The notes below the pieces were generated by a model. That model worked only from the letters and a program-made list of their open reading frames with translations. It made no database searches and was not told where the DNA came from. The translations under genes were made by a program, and so were the position numbers. Of a stretch of 16,875 bases of DNA, positions 1 through 6,552 are shown piece by piece (position 1 is the stretch's first letter; each line of letters begins with the position of its first letter). Source of the DNA: Candidatus Mesolinea sp. UBA5823 (GTDB lineage: Bacteria > Chloroflexota > Anaerolineae > Anaerolineales > Anaerolineaceae); the NCBI GenBank assembly GCA_002417685.1, contig DICP01000021.1:5481-22355 (forward strand). Reading direction: 5' to 3'.

Positions 1-20
1 TCATCTAATCTAATCAACAT

Positions 21-41
21 CTTGTGTCGGTCGACCACAAG
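21..41. other. 6-bp inverted repeat after copB
   Basis: CTTGTG (21-26) and CACAAG (36-41) can form a 6-bp stem with a 9-nt loop, 14 bp beyond the stop codon of the copper ATPase. On the minus strand no T-run follows, so it is at best a weak or factor-assisted terminator. A protein-binding palindrome for a gene to the left of the window is also possible. Confidence 0.3.
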
Positions 42-54
42 TAAAAGGTATGGT

Positions 55-2265
55 CTAAATCTTAGCTTTTCTCAGCAGCTGAGCATTGATGGCCACAATA
101 ATGGTGCTGAGGGACATCAGGATGGCGCCCACAGCTGGAGACAGCACAAGTCCCGCTGGAGCTAAAGCACCGGCAGCCAGCGGAAGGGCGATGACATTAT
201 ATCCTGTGGCCCAAACAAGGTTCTGGATCATTTTGTTGTAGCTGGCTTTGCTCAACTCAATCGCTTTCACTACGTCCAACGGATTATTTTGCACGAGAAT
301 AATTCCTGCCGATTCCACAGCCACGTCGGTGCCGCTACCAATCGCAATACCCACATCAGCGCGCGTGAGTGCTGGAGCGTCATTGACACCATCCCCGACC
401 ATAGCCACTTTCTTGCCCTCAGCCTGCAATTGCTGTACTTTGCTCTCTTTTTCTTCCGGCAAAATCTGGGCAAAATAGGTGTCAATTCCCAGCTGGGTGG
501 CAACAGATTTGGCTACAGCCTGGCTATCCCCAGTCAGCATGGCGACCTGTATGCCCATTTCGCGTAGACGGTTAAGCGCTTCCTGGCTTTCAGGACGGAT
601 AACATCGTCAACCGCATAGGCTGCCAGCACTTCTGCCCGGCTACCATCCAGGTTTGCCCTAACCAGGTGAACGACGCTCTCGCCTTTACTGCTGGCCTCA
701 CTCTCAAAACTCGCCAATTGCTCGGGCAAAGTAAGATTTAACATATCGAGCAGGCGAGACCCGCCAATGTAATATTTATGGCTTTCATCCTGAGCGACAG
801 CTCCCCGGCCCTTGAGGGCTTCGAACGCCTCCATGTGGGGTACTGCGATATGACGTTCTTCGGCACTGGTGCGGATTCCTTTGGCGATAGAGTGTTCAGA
901 ATCGCCTTCCACAGCCGCTGCCAGGGCTAAGGCTTCCTCTTCCGAGAGATTTGCGGCGGTTCTAATGCCAACCACACCAAAACGGCCTTCCGTAAGTGTC
1001 CCGGTCTTATCAAATATCACCGTGTCAATCTCGTGCAGTTTTTCCAGTGCCAACCGGTCCCGGATGAGGATTCCATTGGACGCCCCTAAAGTGGTGGTAA
1101 TCTGAACTACCAGAGGAATTGCCAGACCCAAGGCGTGCGGGCATGCCGTGACCAACACGGTTGCCACTCTTTCCAAAACAGTGACGTTAAAGCCGACAGC
1201 CAGCGACCAAACAAGAGCTGTTATGACAGCAATCCCGATGGAAATATAGAATAGCCAGCCAGCGGCGCGGTCAGCCAGCACCTGAGTAGCGCTTTTGGAC
1301 TGCTGTGCCTGCTCCACCAAGCGCATGATGCCAGCCAGAGCAGTTTCATCTCCTGTGGCTGTAACTTGAATGCGAAGGCTGCCATCTCCATTGATCGATC
1401 CGCCGAGGACGGAAGAGCCCTTCTTTTTGCTTACCGGTTTGGATTCGCCGGTGAGCATGGCTTCATTAACGGCAGATTCCCCCTCAACAACGACACCGTC
1501 AGCTGGAATGTTGGCTCCTGGTCGGACCAGGACCAGATCCCCTTTTTGGAGATCCTGCACAGGAACAAATTCAATCGTATCATTTTCGCCGATGCGCTCG
1601 GCGGTATCGGGCATGAGCTTTGCCAGAGCATTAAGAGCGCCGGAGGCTTGGCGAATACTCCGCATTTCAATCCAATGACCAAGGAGCATGATGTCAATAA
1701 GCGTGGCTAGCTCCCAGAAAAAGTCCATTTGGCCCGGGATGAAAAGGGTAGCAAAGCTATACAAAAAGGCAATCGAGATTGCCAATGAAATCAGCTTCAT
1801 CATGCCTGGCTGGCGATTTTTGATTTCCGGGCCTGCCAACCTCAGGAAGGGTAGCCCGCCATAGATAAATATAGCTAAGGAGAAAGCAGGGGCGATCCAT
1901 TGGCTGCCAGGAAAGGTTGGTAGTGTGAACCCGAGGAGCTCCTGAAACCCGCTGCTGAAAAGCAGCACTGGCACGGTCAGGATCAGGGAGACCCAAAATC
2001 GCTGCCGGAACATTTGCTCATGCCCGGTATGGTCTGCGTGAGCCATTTGATGCTCAGCATGTTCATGGCCTTCTTCATGAGAGGCGTGCTGCTCGTGCCC
2101 GGCTTGCATTTCTGACATATTATGGGAAGAGTTTGGCATCACCTTTGAAGAGCTTTCATGTTGGGCGTGCTCGGGTGGCATAGTGTGGCCTTGATGCATC
2201 ATATGCTCATGATCCATCTTCATCGGCAGGTCTTCATGACTACTATCGGAAGAGGTGTGTTCCAT
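55..2265 (-). CDS. copB: CopB-type copper-translocating P-type ATPase
   Basis: This is a P1B-type ATPase that should export copper (or silver) across the cytoplasmic membrane using ATP. The visible family motifs are TGES (272-275), the membrane ion-binding motif CPH (375-377), the phosphorylation site DKTGT (D419) and the hinge GDGVNDAPAL near the C-terminus. CPH rather than CPC marks the CopB-like subgroup. There is no CxxC metal-binding domain. Instead the first 84 residues hold about 18 His and many Met, a presumed cytosolic metal-binding tail, followed by about eight membrane segments (the first pairs near 89-107 and 122-143). The usual HP dipeptide of the nucleotide-binding domain reads HS (458-459). 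The length of 736 aa is normal. The ATG follows a GGAG ribosome site. No chaperone or copper regulator lies beside it in the window. Copper as the main substrate is inferred from the motif class. Confidence 0.93.
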   Translation of the reverse strand: MEHTSSDSSHEDLPMKMDHEHMMHQGHTMPPEHAQHESSSKVMPNSSHNMSEMQAGHEQHASHEEGHEHAEHQMAHADHTGHEQMFRQRFWVSLILTVPVLLFSSGFQELLGFTLPTFPGSQWIAPAFSLAIFIYGGLPFLRLAGPEIKNRQPGMMKLISLAISIAFLYSFATLFIPGQMDFFWELATLIDIMLLGHWIEMRSIRQASGALNALAKLMPDTAERIGENDTIEFVPVQDLQKGDLVLVRPGANIPADGVVVEGESAVNEAMLTGESKPVSKKKGSSVLGGSINGDGSLRIQVTATGDETALAGIMRLVEQAQQSKSATQVLADRAAGWLFYISIGIAVITALVWSLAVGFNVTVLERVATVLVTACPHALGLAIPLVVQITTTLGASNGILIRDRLALEKLHEIDTVIFDKTGTLTEGRFGVVGIRTAANLSEEEALALAAAVEGDSEHSIAKGIRTSAEERHIAVPHMEAFEALKGRGAVAQDESHKYYIGGSRLLDMLNLTLPEQLASFESEASSKGESVVHLVRANLDGSRAEVLAAYAVDDVIRPESQEALNRLREMGIQVAMLTGDSQAVAKSVATQLGIDTYFAQILPEEKESKVQQLQAEGKKVAMVGDGVNDAPALTRADVGIAIGSGTDVAVESAGIILVQNNPLDVVKAIELSKASYNKMIQNLVWATGYNVIALPLAAGALAPAGLVLSPAVGAILMSLSTIIVAINAQLLRKAKI

Positions 2266-2465
2266 TTTTCTCCATATCTCATCTGGTTTTTCTAGATGAA
2301 TTTATAGTTAAAGTTATTCTCATTCATTTATATTTTATAGTTTCAAAGGGATAGAAGCTAAGTGATTGGTTATACAACCGCTTAGATGTATATGGACTTT
2401 ATCTGATGTAACCCTGAAACCAGTAATCGGTCTGAAGAATTTGAGGAAACAGGAGAAAACAAAAG
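2266..2465 (-). promoter_or_regulatory. AT-rich leader region of copB
   Basis: This 200-bp gap between the tRNA and copB must hold the copB promoter. It is AT-rich, with several TATAAA/TAAAAT-like -10 candidates on the minus strand around 2310-2340, but I could not pair any with a convincing -35. An imperfect hairpin lies at 2358-2385: CTAAG/CTTAG outside and GGTT/AACC inside, around a 4-nt loop. I see no CopY-type or GC-rich CsoR-type operator. A T-rich stretch immediately after the tRNA 3' end may help stop its transcript. Confidence 0.35.
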
Positions 2466-2537
2466 AGCGGGTGATGGGATTCGAACCCACGAATGGTAGC
2501 TTGGGAAGCTACTGCCTTACCACTTGGCTACACCCGC
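2466..2537 (-). tRNA. tRNA-Gly (CCC anticodon)
   Basis: Read on the minus strand this 72-nt sequence folds as a full cloverleaf: a 7-bp acceptor stem (GCGGGTG/CACCCGC), a 3-bp D stem, a 5-bp anticodon stem (GTAGC/GCTAC) with loop TTCCCAA giving anticodon CCC, a 5-nt variable region, and a T arm with loop TTCGAAT. The discriminator base is U, as is usual for bacterial tRNA-Gly. The 3' CCA is not encoded and must be added after transcription. It reads GGG codons. Confidence 0.97.
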
Positions 2538-2548
2538 TTGAGACATAT

Positions 2549-2577
2549 ATTTTACCGCATTTTTTTCTTACCGTAAA
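2549..2577 (-). promoter_or_regulatory. Candidate promoter of tRNA-Gly
   Basis: On the minus strand a TTTACG -35-like hexamer (2572-2577) and a TAAAAT -10-like hexamer (2549-2554) are separated by exactly 17 bp. The -10 ends 11 bp upstream of the mature tRNA 5' end, which fits a start a few bases before the tRNA. The -35 matches the consensus at four of six positions and the -10 at five of six. Confidence 0.55.
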
Positions 2578-2606
2578 CTAAAAACCACCAAAAGTTCGTT
2601 TATCCT

Positions 2607-2612
2607 TATAAT
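2607..2612 (+). promoter_or_regulatory. -10 box upstream of the DgkA-type kinase gene
   Basis: A perfect TATAAT lies 45 bp before the kinase ATG, in the gap where the kinase and tRNA promoters diverge. No good -35 sits 17 bp upstream, so activity may depend on other contacts. The call rests on the -10 match and position only. Confidence 0.4.
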
Positions 2613-2657
2613 TATGTTTGATCAGACCTATCAGCGTTCTGAAAAGGAGAACAACCC

Positions 2658-3083
2658 ATGGATCCAGTCATTCCAGAGCAACAGTCTCAGCGTAAAAAGC
2701 CTTCAGCTCTAAAGTTGTTTATTAATTCTCGGGGTAACTCTTTCAAGTATGCCAGCCGAGGACTAAGCTATGTTATGCGTACACAAAAAAATGCTTGGAT
2801 CCATTCGGTTGTCATGCTTGCGGTTATTGCGGTGAGCTTTTGGCTGCAATTAACGCGCATGGAATGGGTGGCGATCCTTTTAGTAATCGGGATGGTTTGG
2901 ACAGCAGAATTTATCAACACCTCGTTAGAAAGCATCGTCAATATGGCTAGCCCTGAGCGTCATCCACTCGCCCAAGTGGGTAAAGATGTTGCTGCAGCAG
3001 CCGTCCTCTTTGCGGCAATAATCGCCGTTATTGTGGGAATCTTGGTCCTAGGACCACATTTGCAAATTAAACTTGGGTTGTAA
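2658..3083 (+). CDS. DgkA-type diacylglycerol/undecaprenol kinase
   Basis: This is a small integral membrane lipid kinase of the DgkA family. In most Gram-positive-like bacteria such enzymes phosphorylate undecaprenol, recycling the lipid carrier for wall precursors; in Proteobacteria they act on diacylglycerol. The family signature is visible: NAWIH (45-49), the catalytic stretch WTAEFINTSLESIVN (81-95, with E84 and E91) and GKDVAAAAVL (108-117). Hydrophobic segments lie near 48-64, 69-86 and 112-132, giving the expected three-helix layout. At 141 aa it is slightly long because of a polar N-terminal tail of about 28 residues. A clear AGGAG site lies about 10 bp before the ATG. It is followed 80 bp later by thioredoxin on the same strand. 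The lipid substrate is inferred. Confidence 0.9.
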   Translation: MDPVIPEQQSQRKKPSALKLFINSRGNSFKYASRGLSYVMRTQKNAWIHSVVMLAVIAVSFWLQLTRMEWVAILLVIGMVWTAEFINTSLESIVNMASPERHPLAQVGKDVAAAAVLFAAIIAVIVGILVLGPHLQIKLGL

Positions 3084-3126
3084 TAGGGTTGAATAAGGTT
3101 AAAACTTTTCATGGAAATTATTCATG

Positions 3127-3132
3127 TATACT
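3127..3132 (+). promoter_or_regulatory. -10-like box before thioredoxin
   Basis: TATACT lies 31 bp before the thioredoxin ATG and is directly preceded by TG. A TTTTCA hexamer sits 15 bp upstream, a shorter spacing than ideal. Thioredoxin may therefore have its own start site in addition to any read-through from the kinase gene. Confidence 0.35.
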
Positions 3133-3163
3133 TTCGTCAGAAATTAATTGAAGGAGATTATCA

Positions 3164-3517
3164 ATGATTAGTGAACCGATTAATGTGACTGATGCAGCAT
3201 TCCAGAAGTCCGTGCTGGAATCGCCCGTCCCTGTGATTGTGGATTTTTGGGCGCCTTGGTGTGGTCCTTGCCGAATGGTTGCGCCCACCTTAGAAAAGAT
3301 TGCCAAGGAATATGCTGATAAACTCATCGTAGCTAAGGTCAACACCGATGAGAATCAACAATGGGCAAGCAAGTATAACGTGGAAGGTATTCCAACGATG
3401 TTGATGATCGCTGACGGGAAAGTGGTGCACCGCCAGGTGGGGGCATTACCTGAGCCGATGCTGCGGGAGGTCATCGATCAGTTCTTGAAAGTAGTTGACA
3501 GCCACAAGAAGAACTAA
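3164..3517 (+). CDS. trxA: Thioredoxin
   Basis: This is a cytosolic thiol-disulfide reductase that passes electrons from thioredoxin reductase to target disulfides. The 117-aa protein has the normal single-domain length. The active site WCGPC is at 32-36, the buried Asp of the fold is D27 in VDFWAPW, and the conserved cis-proline is in GIPT (P77). It has no signal peptide or membrane segment. An AAGGAG ribosome site ends 7 bp before the ATG. The gene converges on murA, and the two share the terminator region at 3528-3613. No thioredoxin reductase gene is present here. The short Lys/His-containing C-terminal tail is unremarkable. Confidence 0.96.
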   Translation: MISEPINVTDAAFQKSVLESPVPVIVDFWAPWCGPCRMVAPTLEKIAKEYADKLIVAKVNTDENQQWASKYNVEGIPTMLMIADGKVVHRQVGALPEPMLREVIDQFLKVVDSHKKN

Positions 3518-3539
3518 ACGCGAATAGAAAAAGAGAGGG

Positions 3540-3542
3540 TTA
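3540..3542. repeat. Left TTA target-site duplication
   Basis: TTA immediately precedes the 54-bp palindromic element and is repeated at 3597-3599 immediately after it. A 3-bp duplication fits insertion by an IS3/IS150-type transposase. Three bases alone could match by chance, so the case rests on this together with the restored terminator loop. Confidence 0.55.
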
Positions 3543-3596
3543 TGCACTGCGCCCTAAAAGTTGGACAAAAAATCCGACAGAAAGGGTGCAGTGACA
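3543..3596. mobile_element. 54-bp TG...CA palindromic miniature element (IS3-like ends)
   Basis: The element starts TG and ends CA. Its arms pair over 10 bp (3545-3554 with 3584-3593, one G-T pair). A symmetric 5/5-nt internal loop follows, then a second stem of 6 bp (GTTGGA 3560-3565 with TCCGAC 3573-3578, one G-T pair) and a 7-nt A-rich loop. A single extra A at 3594 makes the ends imperfect. From general knowledge, the left end with CCCTAAAAGTTGGACA resembles termini of IS3-family (IS150 group) elements. It carries no coding capacity, so it would be a non-autonomous miniature element or the fused ends of a deleted IS. TTA flanks it on both sides. Confidence 0.6.
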
Positions 3597-3599
3597 TTA
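3597..3599. repeat. Right TTA target-site duplication
   Basis: This TTA is the right-hand partner of the copy at 3540-3542. It is followed directly by G and the CCCTCT arm of the terminator. Confidence 0.55.
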
Positions 3600-3622
3600 G
3601 CCCTCTTTTTTTTATTCCTCTT

Positions 3623-4909
3623 TTACTTATTCCCATTCTCGCGAACGATATCAGCCCCCAGCGCGGCTAATTTTTGATCAATACTTTCATAACCACGGTC
3701 AATCTGGCTCACGTTGCGGATGACCGAAGTGCCTTTGGCAGAAAGCGCAGCCAAAACTAATGCAATCCCAGCACGGATATCAGGGCTATCTAATTTTTCA
3801 CCGTTGAGGCGCGTTGGGCCTTGCACAATGCAACGGTGTGGATCGCAAAGCACAATTTGTGCTCCCATTGAGACTAACTTATCCGTAAAGAACATGCGGC
3901 TGGGGTACATCCAGTCATGAAAGAGGATGCTGCCAATGGATTGCGTGGCAACCACAATCGCGATGCTCATCAAGTCAGTAGGGAAAGATGGCCAAGGCAT
4001 CACGCTAATTTCTGGAATAGCATTGCCTAAATCTGGCTCAATGACGAGCCGCTGATTGGAACCAACCCAAACATCATCCCCAATAAAGTCGAAATCCACG
4101 CCTAAACGCCGAAATACAAGTTGAATCATTTTGAGATGCTCAACGCCGGCGTCTTTAATCCGAATTTCGCCACGCGTTACTACAGCTGCGCCCACAAAAC
4201 TGATTACTTCGAGGTAATCTGGACCGATGGTAAACTCCCCGCCATGCAGCTCCTTGACGCCATCAATAATTAAAGTGTTCGAGCCAATATTCTTAATATC
4301 AGCGCCAAGCAAATTGAGGAACTGACAAAGCTGCTGGATATGCGGTTCAGAGGCTGCGTTGCGGATTATGGTGCGCCCTTCAGCCTTCACAGCTGCCATA
4401 ATCGTATTTTCCGTAGCTGTAACACTGGCTTCATCCAATAAGATTTCAGCTCCTTTCAGTTGGGGGGCAGAAAAATGAAAACTATCATTATACGAAAACA
4501 TTGCCCCAAGCTTATTAAGCGCCAAAATATGCGTATCAACCCGCCGCCGTCCAATCACATCTCCGCCTGGAGGGGGTAGTTTGAGCTCCCCTGAGCGGGC
4601 GAGCATTGGCCCAGCCAACAAAATAGAGGCACGAATCTGTCTGCAAAGATCAGGGTCAAGATCAGAAGGGTGAATATCTTTAGCGAGGAACTCATAAGAA
4701 GAAGCATCAATCTGCCGAACTTGCACTCCCAAACTTTCCATCAGCTTACGCATCGTTAGGGTATCGGTAATGTTGGGCATATTATGCAGAACAATAGGCT
4801 CTTCTGTAAGCAAACAAGCTGCCATCAATGGTAGGGCAGCATTTTTGTTACCTGATGGGACCATCGTCCCGGTTAGAGGTTTCCCTCCATGAATGATGAA
4901 CTTGTCCAT
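3623..4909 (-). CDS. murA: UDP-N-acetylglucosamine 1-carboxyvinyltransferase, Asp active-site variant
   Basis: MurA transfers enolpyruvate from PEP to UDP-GlcNAc, the first committed step of peptidoglycan synthesis, in the cytosol. The 428-aa length fits the family. Visible conserved elements are SGNKNAALP (K22), ATEN (164-167 region), FPTD (D312), the Arg of DIRAG (R379) and IDRGYE (R405). The active-site loop reads GGDVIGRRRVD, so the residue normally Cys (Cys115 in E. coli) is Asp117. This is the exchange known from mycobacteria and chlamydiae that leaves the enzyme active but insensitive to fosfomycin. The usual RPVD reads RRVD. The ATG follows AAAGGAG. It is the last gene of a minus-strand run, 35 bp after pckA. 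A MurA-like paralogue with another role is possible but less likely, given the retained key residues. Confidence 0.93.
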   Translation of the reverse strand: MDKFIIHGGKPLTGTMVPSGNKNAALPLMAACLLTEEPIVLHNMPNITDTLTMRKLMESLGVQVRQIDASSYEFLAKDIHPSDLDPDLCRQIRASILLAGPMLARSGELKLPPPGGDVIGRRRVDTHILALNKLGAMFSYNDSFHFSAPQLKGAEILLDEASVTATENTIMAAVKAEGRTIIRNAASEPHIQQLCQFLNLLGADIKNIGSNTLIIDGVKELHGGEFTIGPDYLEVISFVGAAVVTRGEIRIKDAGVEHLKMIQLVFRRLGVDFDFIGDDVWVGSNQRLVIEPDLGNAIPEISVMPWPSFPTDLMSIAIVVATQSIGSILFHDWMYPSRMFFTDKLVSMGAQIVLCDPHRCIVQGPTRLNGEKLDSPDIRAGIALVLAALSAKGTSVIRNVSQIDRGYESIDQKLAALGADIVRENGNK

Positions 4910-4944
4910 AGGTACTCCTTTGCAAGGTACAAACGAATTGTCAA

Positions 4945-6534
4945 TCAGAGCGCCACGCCAGGACCGGCTGCACTAACCTCCGGCAGAACTGTCTTTTCAT
5001 ATTTCTTAAAGTTATCAGCAAATCTATGCGCTAATTGGAGCGCTTCTCGCTGATAAGCAGCCTGATCAGTCCAAGCTAACTCTGGGTTGAGGACATTTTG
5101 AGGAACGCCTTCGACTTCATTGGGAATATCCAAGTTAAATATGGGGTGACGATGCGTCTCCACGTCATTCAGCTGATCGGAAAGGACTGCGCTGATCATG
5201 GCACGCGTGAGCGGGAGTGCGATGCGTTTGCCTACTCCAAAGCCGCCCCCAGACCAACCGGTATTGAGCAGCCATACATGGGTTTGATGTTGGGCTAACT
5301 TTTCTGCAAGGAGATTGGCATAGATTGAAGGCTTGAGTGGCAGGAAGGGTGCTCCAAAACACGCTGAAAAAGTCGCTTCGGGTTTATCACCTAATCCGCG
5401 CTCGGTACCGGCTAATTTGGAGGTATAACCACTAAGGAAATAGTACATCGCTTGTTCAATAGTCAGCTTCGCCAGGGGCGGAAGCACGCCAAAAGCATCC
5501 GCGGTGAGCAAGAAAATGTGTTTCGGATGACCGCCTTGTCCAGAAGGCTCGTAATTGGGGATGAAGTCCAACGGGTAAGATGCGCGCGTGTTTTCTGTAA
5601 TTGCGCTGCTATCAAAATCTGGCTGGCGTTGGGCATTGAGCGGGACGTTTTCCAGCAGGCATCCAAAGCGGTTAATAGCTGACCAAACTAAGGGCTCCAA
5701 TTCAGGATTAATGCGAATAGTCTTCGCATAACAGCCACCTTCAAAGTTGAAAACGCCTTGCTCATTCCAACCATGTTCGTCATCTCCAATCAGCCTTCTT
5801 TGCGGGTCAGAAGAAAGGGTGGTTTTCCCCGTGCCACTAAGCCCAAAGAATAGGGCGACATCACCAGCGGCGCCTACATTGGCTGAGCAATGCAGAGAAA
5901 GCACGTGGCGTTTGGGCATCACATAATTCATGAAGGTAAAAACGGACTTCTTGATTTCGCCAGCATAGCGTGTTGTGCCTATTAGCACCAGCTTTTCTTC
6001 GAAGTTCATAATGATAAATGCTGGTGAGCGTACCCCATCCGTTGCTGGGTCAGCAGCGAAGGAAGTATCTACCACGACTGTCAGGTCTGGATCCGTGATA
6101 GGCTCGTTATCACAACGGGGGATAAACATGTTACTAGCGGTAAGGTTATGCCAGGCGAGGTCTGAAATAATGCGAATCTTGAGCGTTTGGTCTGGATCAG
6201 CGCCGGCACGCATATCCCTCACGAAGAGCGGTTGTTGCTGAATATGTGCCATCAACTTAGCCTTCAACGCAGCATAAGTCTTACCATCCATGGCTTGTGT
6301 CCCGCTGGCAAACCACAAGTCTGGATCACCATTTGTAACCAGGTATTTATCATTAGGGGACCTGCCAGTATATGGCGAGGTATTGACGACAAACGCACCA
6401 GCATGTGAAAACTTGCCTTCCTGCTTGGTTAAAGCAGCTTCAACTAATTCTGCTCGGTTGAGGTTGTAGAAAATCGTTTGAGGGTTTGATATGCCTATCT
6501 TTGAGAGTTCTTGTTCTAAACGTTTGCGTTCCAC
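4945..6534 (-). CDS. pckA: Phosphoenolpyruvate carboxykinase (ATP)
   Basis: This cytosolic enzyme converts oxaloacetate and ATP to PEP, CO2 and ADP, the entry step of gluconeogenesis; it can run in reverse in some anaerobes. At 529 aa it has the normal length for the ATP-dependent family. Visible motifs are TGRSPNDKY (R58), the metal-site Lys/His region (YAGEIKKS, K195-K196; LSLHCSANVG, H215), the kinase P-loop GLSGTGKT (231-238) and the metal-binding GDDEHGW (D251-D252). The start codon is GTG at 6532-6534, with an AGGAAGGA site just upstream; no better start is apparent. It begins 18 bp after the lipoprotein gene and is followed 35 bp later by murA. Co-transcription with murA is notable because PckA makes PEP and MurA consumes it. 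Confidence 0.96.
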   Translation of the reverse strand: MERKRLEQELSKIGISNPQTIFYNLNRAELVEAALTKQEGKFSHAGAFVVNTSPYTGRSPNDKYLVTNGDPDLWFASGTQAMDGKTYAALKAKLMAHIQQQPLFVRDMRAGADPDQTLKIRIISDLAWHNLTASNMFIPRCDNEPITDPDLTVVVDTSFAADPATDGVRSPAFIIMNFEEKLVLIGTTRYAGEIKKSVFTFMNYVMPKRHVLSLHCSANVGAAGDVALFFGLSGTGKTTLSSDPQRRLIGDDEHGWNEQGVFNFEGGCYAKTIRINPELEPLVWSAINRFGCLLENVPLNAQRQPDFDSSAITENTRASYPLDFIPNYEPSGQGGHPKHIFLLTADAFGVLPPLAKLTIEQAMYYFLSGYTSKLAGTERGLGDKPEATFSACFGAPFLPLKPSIYANLLAEKLAQHQTHVWLLNTGWSGGGFGVGKRIALPLTRAMISAVLSDQLNDVETHRHPIFNLDIPNEVEGVPQNVLNPELAWTDQAAYQREALQLAHRFADNFKKYEKTVLPEVSAAGPGVAL

Positions 6535-6552
6535 TTGTTCCTTCCTAGGTAT

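Larger units (their letters stand above)
3528..3613. terminator. Bidirectional terminator between trxA and murA, interrupted in its loop
   Basis: AGAGGG (3534-3539) pairs with CCCTCT (3601-3606). Flanking A-runs on the left and an eight-T run (3606-3613) on the right make it usable from both strands, as expected between converging genes. The loop is occupied by a 54-bp palindromic element (3543-3596) flanked by TTA on both sides. Without the element and one TTA, the loop would be the tetranucleotide TTAG, giving an ordinary intrinsic terminator. Because the inserted sequence itself folds into a continuous hairpin, the RNA may still close the outer stem. Confidence 0.85.

Noticed and set aside
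2290..2325. Fur-like box (TGAGAAT half-site) upstream of copB
   Set aside because: Only one half matches well; the other half agrees at about four of seven positions, which is expected by chance in an AT-rich region.
2366..2581. 71-aa plus-strand open frame
   Set aside because: It runs antisense through the tRNA-Gly gene and has no ribosome site or recognisable protein; the tRNA explains the sequence.
3518..3622. Degraded IS3 transposase gene near the palindromic element
   Set aside because: The gap is only about 105 bp and holds no coding remnant; only the ends of an IS-like element are visible.
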